From Roseimicrobium sp. ORNL1 (GTDB lineage Bacteria > Verrucomicrobiota > Verrucomicrobiia > Verrucomicrobiales > Verrucomicrobiaceae): a stretch of DNA of 64,000 nt. A program made the position numbers and the translations under genes. Of the stretch, positions 7,743 through 17,227 are shown piece after piece; the first letter of the stretch is position 1, and each line of letters begins with the position of its first letter. Location of the stretch: contig NZ_CP049143.1 of NCBI RefSeq assembly GCF_011044495.1, forward strand, positions 2,852,001-2,916,000, given 5' to 3'. Under the pieces are notes generated by a model. It was not told the DNA's origin. It was given only the letters and a program-made list of their open reading frames with translations, and made no database searches.

Positions 7743-9386
7743 CTACTCCGGCAACAACGCCAGATGCCAGTGCAGCTCCGGTGACATCAGCGGCGAATGC
7801 GGCGAGCGCAACCGTGTGGGGCCAAACACGAAGAACAGGACCTTCCGTCCCTCCAGCTCCGACTTCGGCAACCGGGCGAGGTCTTGCAGGATTAAGTTCG
7901 CCCCCGCTTCGCGTACCAGCTTGTCCGGCCGATAGCCCAGATGCCGGCCGATGTGGTCGGCAATCGTGGCGTTCGCCACATAGTTCGTCGGCACGCTCAA
8001 GAAGCTGTCACCCTGCAGCAGCACCGCACGATGTGACTTCGCATCCGCGGGAAACAACACACGATGGGCGGGATAACGCGCCCCCTTCGTGAAGTACTCC
8101 ATGTCCTTCTCAATCACGAACTCGGTCGTCTCCGTGGGCAGCAGTGTGTGATTCGCCGGGAGCAAATCATAATCCGCCAGCACCTTCGCCGCTTCGTTCG
8201 CCGCGATCTGGATGCCGCCGTCCGCGGGATGCGTGTCGCGGTTGTCATAGTATACGAAGGGATGTGCGCCTAAACCTGCGCGAAGCGCGGGCACGAGATC
8301 GATAACCTCGATGTCATGCTCCAGCATGCGCATCAGGCAGCGGATGCGGCAGGGATTCAACTCCGTGGGCGCATCCGGATGATTGCCCAGGAACTTGTGC
8401 GCATTCACATCCTCCTTGTTGGGGAAGGGGACTACGACAAGGTCGATGCCGTGCCGCTGCAGTTCCGCATTCAGCAGCCGCAGCGCCGCCAGTGGACCCA
8501 CCTGCGGATCATCCTGCGTGAGATCGAAGTAACACTGCAAGCCGAGTCGCGCGAAGACATGCTGGTCCTGCTTCAGCGTGCCACCGGCTTCCTTCGCGCG
8601 CGTCTCCAGTTCTTCCTGATACGGCTCCAGCTTCTTCATCCACGCTTCCCAGGAACCTCCATTCGCATCGAGCTCGCTCTTCATGCGCGCTAGTTCGCGG
8701 GACATGCGTGCCTTGCGACGCTCCGCATACACACCCGCGCCTTCCGCGCGGATGAAGCGCTCCTGGGGAATCTCCGGCATCTTCTCCTGCGCTCCCTTCG
8801 CCGCAGCCGCCGTGATGGGCGCGCCACGCCGCACCAGCTTTGCCTCTGTCACGAGGCAATACTCCAGCAGGTAGTCGCCGAACTTGTCCGCTGTCTGCAT
8901 CTTGCGGAACTTCTCCGGCGCTTCGTCAAAAGCTATCCACCTCGCACGAAAGCGATCTCCCACCGCCAGCTCTTGCCCTGCCTGCAGCTTGCGATTCAAG
9001 AATGCCGGCATCGCCGCGAGGATGATGTGCGGCTCCTTGTTGTCATCGGTGGTGCCCGCAGTGCTTGTTTCTTCCTTCCCATCCAGCCCACCATCCACCG
9101 CCACGACTTGCAGCTTCGCCGTATAAAGGCAGTCCGCATAGTCACTGGTCTTCGGATTCGGTGTCTCGGTGCGCTCGATGACGATGAATTCGCCGGTCAC
9201 CTCCTTTGAAGCCGTCGCACCAGCAGTCACTTTTGCCGACTTCTTCTTATGCTCGTCTTCTTTCGCAGCTTCCTGACCGCAACCCGCCAGTACCAATGCC
9301 GCTCCTGCGGCGAACATTCCCCGAAACCAGTGGGCTCGGACGGGGGTTAGGGAAAGGAACTGGGGGGCTTGGGCTTTCGACATCAT
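7743..9386 (-). CDS. AlgJ/AlgX-like SGNH-fold lipoprotein
   Basis: The N terminus has a hydrophobic stretch ending LVLAGC, a lipobox, so the mature protein is probably a lipoprotein. After a variable, lysine-rich and beta-rich region, the C-terminal third carries motifs of AlgJ/AlgX-type O-acetyltransferase domains: LVVVPFPNKEDV, then DNRDTHPADGG (Asp-x-His) and, further on, VLLQGDSFLSVP with the GDSF nucleophile block. The unusual order (DxH before GDS) matches that family. These enzymes transfer acetyl groups to exopolysaccharide in the periplasm. No MBOAT partner is visible here, but a hexapeptide acyltransferase lies next door (9673-10371). The start is one of two adjacent ATGs (9386/9383); the open frame extends to 9446. 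Function is inferred from motifs only. Confidence 0.65.
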   Translation of the reverse strand: MMSKAQAPQFLSLTPVRAHWFRGMFAAGAALVLAGCGQEAAKEDEHKKKSAKVTAGATASKEVTGEFIVIERTETPNPKTSDYADCLYTAKLQVVAVDGGLDGKEETSTAGTTDDNKEPHIILAAMPAFLNRKLQAGQELAVGDRFRARWIAFDEAPEKFRKMQTADKFGDYLLEYCLVTEAKLVRRGAPITAAAAKGAQEKMPEIPQERFIRAEGAGVYAERRKARMSRELARMKSELDANGGSWEAWMKKLEPYQEELETRAKEAGGTLKQDQHVFARLGLQCYFDLTQDDPQVGPLAALRLLNAELQRHGIDLVVVPFPNKEDVNAHKFLGNHPDAPTELNPCRIRCLMRMLEHDIEVIDLVPALRAGLGAHPFVYYDNRDTHPADGGIQIAANEAAKVLADYDLLPANHTLLPTETTEFVIEKDMEYFTKGARYPAHRVLFPADAKSHRAVLLQGDSFLSVPTNYVANATIADHIGRHLGYRPDKLVREAGANLILQDLARLPKSELEGRKVLFFVFGPTRLRSPHSPLMSPELHWHLALLPE

Positions 9387-9529
9387 CTGCACACGCTTCA
9401 CAGTTCGCACCATCCAACGCCGCACGACGCATTGCAATCGGATCACATCCCGGCGGCATTCTTATGAGGAATCCACAAGCTGCCACCCCATTGTTCAGGG
9501 GTTATTCGCGACACCGAGTGGCGGTCTTG

Positions 9530-9616
9530 GAAAGTAGCTTCAGCCGAATCAGGAGCGGGTTGCTGGATCAAAAGGCATGATACACGCCACATTCGGCTGA
9601 AGCCGAAACTACTTTG
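9530..9616. repeat. Family C hairpin element, copy 1
   Basis: An 87-bp imperfect palindrome: AAAGTAGCTTCAGCCGAATC at the left and its counterpart TTCGGCTGAAGCCGAAACTA at the right. A second copy lies at 37337-37430 and shares both arms but not the loop. It sits upstream of the lipoprotein gene and downstream of the acyltransferase gene. The arms are conserved and the centre is not, as expected of a REP/MITE-like hairpin. Confidence 0.85.
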
Positions 9617-9672
9617 GGAGTTCGCGTGCTACTGCTTACTGCTTACTCTGCCGCCCGCCTCGGTCCCATCAA

Positions 9673-10371
9673 TCAATCCCGGTCTGCCGGATTCGATGCT
9701 GTGGATGAATTCTGCCGGTGCCCGATGATTTTTGCCGGGACGCCCGCGACGATGGCATTCGCCGGCACATCGCGGGTCACCACCGCTCCTGCACCCACCA
9801 CCGCGCCATCCCCGATGGTGACGCCCTTGAGCACGGTCACGTGGGCTCCGAGCCAGGCGCCGCTTCCGATCGTGACGGGCGCCTTGATCATGGGCTGCTG
9901 GGTGATCAGCTTGCCTGCTGTAAAACCGTGGTCGCCGTCCGTGATGTAGCAGGAGGGGCCGATCATGCAGCTTTTCCCCACGGTGATGGATTCATGCACA
10001 TCAAAGATGGTGAAGCGGTTCACATAGGTGCCGCTGCCGATATGGAGGCGAGGCGTGCCTGTGGGCGGACCACTGCTCACCAGCGTGACATGCCGATCAA
10101 GCGCCACGCTGTCATCCAGAGAAATATCCCACGGATTGCGTGGTACCCAGATGTCCTTGAGCCAGCAGTTTTTCCCAATCTTCGCACCGAGTGCGCGGAG
10201 CCAGACAATGCGGATGCGCGAAGAGATGCCGGAGGGGGCGCGCAGCAGGGTATTGATGAGGCGGTGCTTGCCGGCTTCCATGGGACGGAGTTCAGGATTG
10301 CGGGGAATGCAGCCTGTGATAGCTCCTGACCATTCGGCAGGCAATGGAATACGCTGTGAGATTTCCGACAT
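9673..10371 (-). CDS. Left-handed beta-helix acyltransferase (WcaF-like)
   Basis: A 232-residue protein. The C-terminal 120 residues have hexapeptide repeats of the left-handed beta-helix: IGSGTYVNRFTIFDVHESIT, VGKSCMIGPSCYITDGDHG, then VTIGSGAWLGAHVTVLKGV and IGDGAVVGAGAVVTRDVPAN. The DGDHG segment provides the catalytic-type His. The N-terminal region (WLRALGAKIGKNCWLKDIWV) is typical of colanic-acid-type (WcaF/WcaB) O-acetyltransferases. The likely role is acetyl transfer to a sugar during exopolysaccharide or glycan synthesis, using acetyl-CoA in the cytoplasm. It may act on the same polymer as the neighbouring AlgJ-like protein, but they are separated by a repeat and no operon is certain. 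Confidence 0.85.
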   Translation of the reverse strand: MSEISQRIPLPAEWSGAITGCIPRNPELRPMEAGKHRLINTLLRAPSGISSRIRIVWLRALGAKIGKNCWLKDIWVPRNPWDISLDDSVALDRHVTLVSSGPPTGTPRLHIGSGTYVNRFTIFDVHESITVGKSCMIGPSCYITDGDHGFTAGKLITQQPMIKAPVTIGSGAWLGAHVTVLKGVTIGDGAVVGAGAVVTRDVPANAIVAGVPAKIIGHRQNSSTASNPADRD

Positions 10372-10422
10372 GGCAAGTGCCTGTCGGAAGTCAGCGCATC
10401 ACCATCCTGAAGCGATTCCTCC

Positions 10423-11829
10423 TCACGCCAGAATCTCCTTCACCACGTGCCCGTGCACATCGGTGAGTCGGAAATTCCTTCCCGCATAGCGGTACGTGAG
10501 CTTCTCGTGATCCAGCCCCAGCAGGTGCAGGATGGTCGCATGCATGTCATGCATGTGGACCTTGTCCTCCACGGCGAAGTGGCCAAACTCATCGGTGCCA
10601 CCGAAGCTGAAGCCCGGCTTCACACCGGCGCCGGCGAGCCATTGGGTAAAGCCCAGCGGATTGTGATCGCGCCCCGTGCCGTTGCGCTCGGCATACGGCG
10701 TGCGGCCGAATTCACCACCCCACCACACGAGCGTATCCTCCAGCAGGCCGCGCTGCTTCAGGTCCTTCACCAGACCGGCAATCGGCTTGTCCACCGAGGC
10801 GGCGTGCTCGCCATGCTTCGGCAGATTGGAATGCTGGTCCCATGCGGGATTGTTCGAGTTGTCGGTGTAGTTCACCTGGATATACCGCACGCCCTTCTCC
10901 GCGAGACGACGCGCCATGAGGCACTGGCGTCCGAAGTTGTCTGTGGGCTTTTCATTGATGCCATAGAGCTTCAGCGTGTCCTCGGACTCGCCGGAAATAT
11001 CGAGCGTCTCCGGTGCATTTCCCTGCAGGCGCCACGCGAGCTCATACGAGTTCAGCACGGCTTCGAGTTCCGCATCCTGACCACCCAAGGCCGAGCGCTG
11101 GAGTTGCTCGTGATTCAGCGAGCGCAGCAAATCGAACTGCTTCCGCTGCTGCTCGCCCGTGAGCATGGTGTTGCGGATGTTCTTGATGTTCGCCTCGGCC
11201 GCCGGCGCACCCGCGCGACCCAAAGCGGTGCCCTGGAACACAGGTGGGAGAAACGCCGTGCCGTAGTTGCGCGGACCACCATTGCTCAGACTGGGGCTGA
11301 TGCTCACAAACGCGGGCAGGTTCTCATTCTCCGTGCCGAGTCCGTAGCTCACCCACGAGCCCATGCTCGGGCGGATGAAATTCGTGGAGCCGGTGTGAAG
11401 GAACAAGGTCGCCGGTCCATGCGCCACACCTTCGGTATGCATGCCCTGCACAAAGCAGAGGTCATCCACCAGCTCCGCCATGTTGGGGAAGAGCGAGGAG
11501 GCCCACTGGCCACACTGGCCATGCTGCTTGAAATCCCACAGCGGCTTCATCACACGCTGGGACGCGCCGGAGCCGGTCTTCGCCACGGAGCGCGCGTCAT
11601 TGAAGTCCATCATCTTGCCGTCGTCCTTCAGCAGGCGCGGCTTGTAGTCGAAGGAGTCCACATGACTCACGCCACCTGCCATGAAAAGGAAGATCACCCG
11701 CTTCGCTTTCGCGGTGTGATGCGTCTGGCGCACCGCGAGCGGATTGGCGGCACCATGGGCGAGAGCGGAGAGCGCGAGCGAGCCAAAGCCGCAGGCGGAA
11801 GATTGCAGGAAGTGTCGGCGTGAGATCAT
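10423..11829 (-). CDS. DUF1501 family protein, Tat-exported
   Basis: A 468-residue protein starting MISRRHFLQSSACGFGSLAL, a twin-arginine signal. The mature part has the DUF1501 hallmarks: KRVIFLFMAGGVSHVDSFDY, LHTGSTNFIRPSMGSWVSYG, and near the end WWGGEFGRTPYAERNGTGRD then HNPLGFT. DUF1501 belongs to the alkaline phosphatase/sulfatase superfamily but lacks a proven reaction. In Planctomycetes and Verrucomicrobia it is almost always encoded just after a DUF1549/DUF1553 gene, as here (49 bp downstream), and the pair is thought to work together in the periplasm, perhaps on sulfated polysaccharides or other polymers. Confidence 0.95.
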   Translation of the reverse strand: MISRRHFLQSSACGFGSLALSALAHGAANPLAVRQTHHTAKAKRVIFLFMAGGVSHVDSFDYKPRLLKDDGKMMDFNDARSVAKTGSGASQRVMKPLWDFKQHGQCGQWASSLFPNMAELVDDLCFVQGMHTEGVAHGPATLFLHTGSTNFIRPSMGSWVSYGLGTENENLPAFVSISPSLSNGGPRNYGTAFLPPVFQGTALGRAGAPAAEANIKNIRNTMLTGEQQRKQFDLLRSLNHEQLQRSALGGQDAELEAVLNSYELAWRLQGNAPETLDISGESEDTLKLYGINEKPTDNFGRQCLMARRLAEKGVRYIQVNYTDNSNNPAWDQHSNLPKHGEHAASVDKPIAGLVKDLKQRGLLEDTLVWWGGEFGRTPYAERNGTGRDHNPLGFTQWLAGAGVKPGFSFGGTDEFGHFAVEDKVHMHDMHATILHLLGLDHEKLTYRYAGRNFRLTDVHGHVVKEILA

Positions 11830-11878
11830 GGCGAGGTGTGGCGGGCGGTTGCTGGTCTCGGTTCTACTCTGCTCAAGT

Positions 11879-14800
11879 TCAGTTCACGTAACGGAAATCC
11901 ACGCTGGCGAAGAGCGTCTGCACCAGCAGCGCCCAGTTCTCCAGCTTCATCTTGGCCACCTCCTCCTCGGAGGCGGCGTGGGCATTCACTTTCACAAAGT
12001 GCACCGCCAGCTTCAGTTCGCCTGCCGTGGGCTGGCGACCGAGGGTTTGCTGGTACAGGCGATTCACGAGGTCCACATCCGTATCCGTGGCGCTGGCGCG
12101 CTGCATGATGAGCTCCGCGGCCTTGCGGCTCTGCTCGATGACAAACGGATGGTTCATCATGAACAGCGCCTGCGGAGCCACGGTGCTGGCGTTGCGCTTC
12201 GCGATGGGCTGGTTGATGTCCGCGAAGTCGAACGCATCAAAGAGGTCCAGCCGCTTGTTACGGAAGGCCGGGGTGTACACGCTGCGGCGCGTGTCCGTGT
12301 AGATGTAGCCGTACTCAAGATTCTGCGCGCCGCCGCTGTTCGAGTCCACCGAGTCGGCGATCACATTCGGCCCGCCCACGGCCATATTGATGGTGCCGCT
12401 CACGGTGAGAATGGCATCACGCATCACACCCGCATCCACCCGGCGACGGTTCTGTTTCCACAGCAGGCGATTCTCCGGGTCCTCTGCATGGCCTGCCTGC
12501 ATCTGCTCGGCAGTCGGGATGGACGCCATCTGATACGCGCGGGTCAGCATGAGTCGCTTCACGAGGCGCTTCAGGTTCCAGCCATCCTGCATGAACTCAA
12601 TCGCCAGTGCATCGAGCAGTTCCGGATGGCTTGGCTTTTCACCCGTGGTGCCGAAGTTGTCCACGGAGCGTACGAGCCCATCGCCGAAGAGGTGCATCCA
12701 CACACGGTTCACGAGCACGCGCGCTGTGAGGGGATTGCGGTCGCTGGTGACCCACTCCGCGAGCTGCAGGCGGCCGCTCTGATCCGCAGGAATCTTCGGC
12801 GTGTCGCCGTAGGTGGCCACCGCAAGGAAGCCACGCGGCACCACCTGGCCCAGATTGCGGATGCTGCCACGAATGTGAATGGCACAGTCCTCAGGCTTCG
12901 TGTCATCCAGCACCGTCATGGCCTCGGGACGGACGAGACCGTCGCTCTTGGTGACTTTGATTTCCTTCTCCAAAGCCTTCACCTTGGTTTCCATCGCCAC
13001 CAGCTTGGGATCCTTCGCCGCCTTCTCTTCGCTGCCGGGCTTGTCCAATTCCTCCACCGGGATGAAGACCACGGCATCTGCGGTCACATAACCTTTCGTG
13101 CCTTCGTTGGAGAGCAGCACATAACCCGCGCCGTCCTTCTCAAAACGAAACTGTCCCAGTGAGATGAAGCGTCCATCGATGGGAGGCGTCTCACTCTGGT
13201 CTACATATACCGTCTCTTCACCATCGGCATGAAGGATGGTCACCGGCACCTTCTTCGAGCGATCCACCAGCGCCATGTAGGCGAGGCGTACTTCATAACG
13301 ACCAGCCTTCGGGATCGTGGGGGAGAAGGTGATGGTGCAGGTGCCTTTGCCCGTGTTCACATCGTGCACATATCCTTCACCGATGAAAGAGGGATACTTG
13401 TTGGACTCCTTCCAGTTGCCCACGCGCTTCGCCTGCGAGTCATCCACCACGATGCCGGGCAGGTCATCGAGCTCGACAGGCTGACCCCGCTGCAGCTTCA
13501 CCGGCTTCGGGGACATTTTCTTCAGCGCCTTCTTCGCTGCGGCGAGTTCGGTGTCCATGGACGCGAGCTTCGTTTCCTTCGCCTGCATCTCGGTCTCCTG
13601 CGCGCCATCCAGCGGGAGAGGGGAGTCGATCCAGTGCGCCACGTTGTCCGTGTAGTTCTTCAGCGTGCGCGTGCTGCGCAGGATGCCCGCCAGGGCATAA
13701 TAGTCGGCCGCAGGGATGGGGTCGAACTTGTGATCATGACACCGCGCGCAGCTCATGGTCATGCCCATGAAGCTGCGGCCCAGGGTATCGAGCTGCTCAT
13801 CCACGATGTCCATGCGCAGCACACCCTTGTCCTGCTCTTCATAGTTTGTCGGGCCCAGCACCAGGAAACCGGTGGCCACCATGTGACGGCGACGCTCCTC
13901 GGCATTCGCATGCGGCAGCAGGTCGCCCGCGATCTGCTCCGTGATGAAACGCGAGAGCGGCACATCGTTGTTGATGCTCTCGATGACATAGTCGCGGAAT
14001 CTCCACGCATCCTTGAAGGGCAGCGTACGTCCGCCACCGCTCGACTCCGCAAAGCGCGAAAGGTCCAGCCAGTGCTGCCCCCACTGCTCGCCGAACTGCG
14101 GCGTGGCCATGAGCTTGTCCACCAGCTTGCTGACATCTGGATTGCGAAGAAACTCGGCTGTGTCCTCCGACGAGGGCAGCAGGCCCACCAGATCATGATA
14201 CACCCGGCGCAGCAGCACCTCCGCAGCGGCATCCGGAGCGGGGGTGAGCTTCTTTTCTTCCAGTTTCGCGAGAATGAAACGGTCCGTGTCCGACTTCGTC
14301 CACGCCGTGTCATGCACCGCCGGAGGCGCCGTCTTCACGGGAAGTTTGAAGGACCAGAACTGCCGCCCGGCTTCGAAGCTCAGGCCCACTTGCTTGGCGG
14401 GTTTCGCAGCCTCTGCAGCAGCGGCCACCTTGTCCTCACGCGGATCCGGTGCGCCCATGGCAATCCACTGGCGGATGATGTCCACCTCCTCCGCGGTCAG
14501 CTTCTGCTTCGGCGGCATCTTCAGGTCGCGATCTTCATACGTCACCGCGCGCAGCAGCAGGCTCTTGTCCGGCTCCTTCGGCACCACGGAGGGACCGGAA
14601 TCACCGCCCTCGAGCGTGCCTTCCTTCGTGTCCAGGCGCAGACCGCCCTTCACCTTGTGCTCCGGGCTGTGGCAGTTGTAGCACTTGTCGATGAGCAGCG
14701 GGCGCACCTTGCTCTCGAAGAAGGCGATGCCGTCCTCCGCAGGCGCTGCCGCATGGACAGCCTCAGTACCAGCAGTAGCTCCAGCGACGAAGACACCCGC

Positions 14801-14881
14801 ACACGCCAGCCAGCCACGCAGCTGCGTGGGGGACAGGCGCGCACGACGGGAGGAAAAGGGGTTGGCGATGGCGAGCAGCAT
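11879..14881 (-). CDS. PSCyt1-DUF1549-DUF1553 protein with inserted golvesin-like domain
   Basis: A 1000-residue exported protein. After an N-terminal hydrophobic segment (about 22-46) come a planctomycete cytochrome C domain with the haem motif CYNCH at 67-71, a DUF1549 domain (about 170-405) with a second CARCH motif at 378-382, and a DUF1553 domain (about 690-960) with LTARVLVNRVWMHLFGDGLV. Between the last two, about 500-610, is a beta-rich insert (KAGRYEVRLAYMAL, VYVDQSE, YVLLSNEGTKGYVTADAVVF) resembling the golvesin/xanthan-lyase C-terminal binding domain, a probable carbohydrate-binding module. Such proteins are thought to be periplasmic c-type cytochromes for oxidation or polymer degradation; the reaction is unknown. 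It precedes its DUF1501 partner in the same direction. Confidence 0.94.
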   Translation of the reverse strand: MLLAIANPFSSRRARLSPTQLRGWLACAGVFVAGATAGTEAVHAAAPAEDGIAFFESKVRPLLIDKCYNCHSPEHKVKGGLRLDTKEGTLEGGDSGPSVVPKEPDKSLLLRAVTYEDRDLKMPPKQKLTAEEVDIIRQWIAMGAPDPREDKVAAAAEAAKPAKQVGLSFEAGRQFWSFKLPVKTAPPAVHDTAWTKSDTDRFILAKLEEKKLTPAPDAAAEVLLRRVYHDLVGLLPSSEDTAEFLRNPDVSKLVDKLMATPQFGEQWGQHWLDLSRFAESSGGGRTLPFKDAWRFRDYVIESINNDVPLSRFITEQIAGDLLPHANAEERRRHMVATGFLVLGPTNYEEQDKGVLRMDIVDEQLDTLGRSFMGMTMSCARCHDHKFDPIPAADYYALAGILRSTRTLKNYTDNVAHWIDSPLPLDGAQETEMQAKETKLASMDTELAAAKKALKKMSPKPVKLQRGQPVELDDLPGIVVDDSQAKRVGNWKESNKYPSFIGEGYVHDVNTGKGTCTITFSPTIPKAGRYEVRLAYMALVDRSKKVPVTILHADGEETVYVDQSETPPIDGRFISLGQFRFEKDGAGYVLLSNEGTKGYVTADAVVFIPVEELDKPGSEEKAAKDPKLVAMETKVKALEKEIKVTKSDGLVRPEAMTVLDDTKPEDCAIHIRGSIRNLGQVVPRGFLAVATYGDTPKIPADQSGRLQLAEWVTSDRNPLTARVLVNRVWMHLFGDGLVRSVDNFGTTGEKPSHPELLDALAIEFMQDGWNLKRLVKRLMLTRAYQMASIPTAEQMQAGHAEDPENRLLWKQNRRRVDAGVMRDAILTVSGTINMAVGGPNVIADSVDSNSGGAQNLEYGYIYTDTRRSVYTPAFRNKRLDLFDAFDFADINQPIAKRNASTVAPQALFMMNHPFVIEQSRKAAELIMQRASATDTDVDLVNRLYQQTLGRQPTAGELKLAVHFVKVNAHAASEEEVAKMKLENWALLVQTLFASVDFRYVN

Positions 14882-15202
14882 CGGCGGTGAGTGCGAAATT
14901 GGTTAACTCACCCTGACGAGTGCCTCTTTCCCAATATTTGGACATGGAATTTTTGGGGTGGTTTTTGAGGGTAGTCTCTCCCCATCCGGTGATTCCACAA
15001 ATTCCGGGGGAATGAGTCTTCCCGAATGGTCTCGTGAGATTGCTGACTCTGTGGGACCGGAAATTGTGTGAATGGATACTGTTTTGGTATCTTCGAAGTG
15101 TCTCAAGACAGCCGTGTCACGAGACGTGCGGCGGAGATTTGTATTCGTCAGCGCAGTTCCCGTGGCGAGGCATCTCTGTGTCGCCCCTGGCCTCTAACTC
15201 AC
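14882..15202. other. Intergenic, probable promoter region of the DUF1553 gene
   Basis: About 320 bp without a gene. It is less GC-rich near 14890-15110 than the surrounding genes and contains neither a dispersed repeat nor a long inverted repeat that I can see. It should carry the promoter of the leftward DUF1553-DUF1501 operon. I could not identify a confident -10/-35 pair or a terminator for the gene at 15203. Confidence 0.4.
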
Positions 15203-15559
15203 CTAAGCCCGCTCATCCCCACCGAATCTCCTCTGGTGATCTTCCAGTTCCTGCGTGGCCTTGTCCAGACTGGCCTTCGCCTCAATGAGCATCGACTCCC
15301 GGTCCGCCTTCTTGGCGGTGATTTCCTTCAGGTGCAGGTCGATTTCTGAAGTCGTCCTCCAATGCATCAGGTGAGCCACCACGCCGGAGTTCAATGCGGC
15401 ACGTTCCGTCTGCAGCCTGCTTTGCAGATTCACGCACAGGTCGATGTCCTGCTGTACGTGATCCACGGTGCTGGCATGGTGGGCCACGGCTGACTCAAGT
15501 TGTGCCTGCGTCCGTGGCGCCGACGGGTCTGTGTGGGTGTTGATGTGGGAGTGGGACAT
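15203..15559 (-). CDS. Small coiled-coil protein of unknown function
   Basis: A 118-residue soluble protein. It starts MSHSHINTHTDPSAPRTQAQ, His/Thr-rich and disordered, and the rest is predicted helical coiled coil (QLESAVAHHASTVDHVQQDI to the C terminus ELEDHQRRFGGDERA). There is no signal peptide or membrane segment. It lies about 100 bp downstream of a 488-residue coiled-coil gene in the same direction and ends in a similar charged fashion, so the two may encode interacting partners. I do not recognise a family. Confidence 0.7.
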   Translation of the reverse strand: MSHSHINTHTDPSAPRTQAQLESAVAHHASTVDHVQQDIDLCVNLQSRLQTERAALNSGVVAHLMHWRTTSEIDLHLKEITAKKADRESMLIEAKASLDKATQELEDHQRRFGGDERA

Positions 15560-15655
15560 GGGACGGAGGCCTGGTTCGATTCATTTCACGGGAGTTTTGC
15601 AGATGAGAGGGGTGTGCTGAAGACATGGGTGTCCGCCGGCAGGGACAGTGCTGGG

Positions 15656-17122
15656 TCAGCGCTTGGGCCCATTCACATGCTGGGCGTAGGGGTTCGTCGG
15701 CGAGAGCTTGGGACCCTGACCTTCACTCGGGTCGCCGTGCCCATTGTGGTTCACATGGATGGAGGTGCCCACATTGCCGCCGACTTTGGGGACGGTCTTT
15801 TCCGACACACCCTGATGGAGGTTCTCGGAGGTGCCTTGCTGCCCTTCATGAATGTGGGTGGTCTGGCGCACGCTGGGTTGCTGGGACTGCTGCTGTAGTT
15901 GCCCCTGTTCGATCTGCTTCTCGCACGCGGCGAGGGCCTGCTCCGTCTTGGTGATCTCGGCCTGGTACTTGATCTTGCCGCCCTGGAGCGCGTACCACTG
16001 CGGCACCACGATATCGAGTTCTTCTCCAATCTCCTTCAGCTGCTCCTTGTTCCGATACCTGCTGATGGGATTGCTGCTCAGTTGCTTGCGCTGGTTCTCC
16101 AGCTCTGCCCATCTCTTGTCTGTGTCGTTGAAGGCATTTTCCATCGTGCTCTGGCCCTTCTTCAGGCGTTCCAGTTCACCCGTCAGGTGATTGCGCTGGC
16201 TCTCGACATTCATCTGGCCAAGCTGGCCCTCGGATTCTTTTCCGAGTTTGGAGAGTGCTTGGAAATCGATGCCCAGGTCGTCTTCGCTCTTGAGGGCCAC
16301 CTCGGACTTCTGTGCCTTCGCCAGTGATTCCTCAGCCTTCTGCTCCTTCAGTTGGGCGACATTCTTGTGGTAGCGCTCACGCTCTCGCTCCACCTTTTGG
16401 AGATCCTTCTGCGTGTCCTGCATCGCGACATCGAGGTGCTTCTGCCAGCCGGGGATGTCTTTGATGGTGCTGTTGAGTTCGGAGATCTCCTTCCAGTTCC
16501 ACACTTTCTTGAGAGGATTCGAGCCCAGTTTGTCACGACGGTCTCGAAGTGTCTGTCCGAGAGTTTCGTTCTTGAGCTTTTGCTGCTCCCAGCTCTTCAA
16601 GATGTCCTTCTGTCCTTTTACGTGACCGTCGAAGTATTCGTCCGGGGTATTATAGCCGTCCCATCGATTGCGGAGGTTCTTGGCCGCAGTGCGCATCTGA
16701 TAGTCCGAGTCTTCCGCAAGCTTATCGATGGCTTCGAAGTCAATCCCGAGGTCTTCCTCTTTCTCCAGGCGGAATGATTTGTCCGGCTTCAACTGCAGGT
16801 CGCTGAGGGTCTTCTTGGTCTGCTCGATCTCGGACAGGCACGCCTCCATTTCATCGTACATGCGGTCCAGCCTGCCCTGCATTTCGTGGAGTTGCTTGGC
16901 CATCTGGTCGAGCTTTTCCGCATTCTGTTTTTGCGGATCCGGGGTGAGGTCCATCGCGAGATACGCAAGTTCCAGATCAGTACCCTCATCACCCAGCTTG
17001 TTGTAGGCGACGGTCATCTGGGCGTGCCTTTTCTGCAGCGTTTCGAGCTCAGCCATGTGCCGCGCCAGAGCTGCGGCATGCATTTGTTCATCGGGGGAGG
17101 GGGAATTTACCGGGTCAGACAT
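15656..17122 (-). CDS. Coiled-coil protein with internal duplication
   Basis: About 488 residues, highly charged and Q/K/E-rich, with no signal peptide or membrane segment. Two roughly 150-200-residue halves are related: KEEDLGIDFEAIDKLAEDSD in the first matches KSEDDLGIDFQALSKLGKES in the second, and GSNPLKKVWNWKEISELNST matches SSNPISRYRNKEQLKEIGEE. Each half contains long helices. The C terminus is Gln-rich and then flexible with several His (THIHEGQQG, SIHVNHNGHG). I chose the ATG at 17122 (MSDPVNSP); the frame is open to 17164. It is divergent from the sigma factor gene at 17370. The function is unknown; the duplicated LGIDF block may be a peptide-binding or assembly unit. Confidence 0.75.
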   Translation of the reverse strand: MSDPVNSPSPDEQMHAAALARHMAELETLQKRHAQMTVAYNKLGDEGTDLELAYLAMDLTPDPQKQNAEKLDQMAKQLHEMQGRLDRMYDEMEACLSEIEQTKKTLSDLQLKPDKSFRLEKEEDLGIDFEAIDKLAEDSDYQMRTAAKNLRNRWDGYNTPDEYFDGHVKGQKDILKSWEQQKLKNETLGQTLRDRRDKLGSNPLKKVWNWKEISELNSTIKDIPGWQKHLDVAMQDTQKDLQKVERERERYHKNVAQLKEQKAEESLAKAQKSEVALKSEDDLGIDFQALSKLGKESEGQLGQMNVESQRNHLTGELERLKKGQSTMENAFNDTDKRWAELENQRKQLSSNPISRYRNKEQLKEIGEELDIVVPQWYALQGGKIKYQAEITKTEQALAACEKQIEQGQLQQQSQQPSVRQTTHIHEGQQGTSENLHQGVSEKTVPKVGGNVGTSIHVNHNGHGDPSEGQGPKLSPTNPYAQHVNGPKR

Positions 17123-17227
17123 GGCGCGTGATTGCGGAAGGGATTTTTTGGGTTGTTCTATCACCCGGTGTTCTTCGGGTGATGCGGGTCTATGGGAGAG
17201 ATCGGTGTCCTGGCCCGCGAGTTACGG

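Noticed and set aside
13229..14890. A 553-codon rightward frame
   Set aside because: Antisense to the DUF1553 gene, with no recognisable motif.
15560..15600. A GGTTCGATTC block resembling a tRNA T-arm
   Set aside because: No acceptor, D or anticodon arm can be built around it. I found no tRNA or rRNA in the window.
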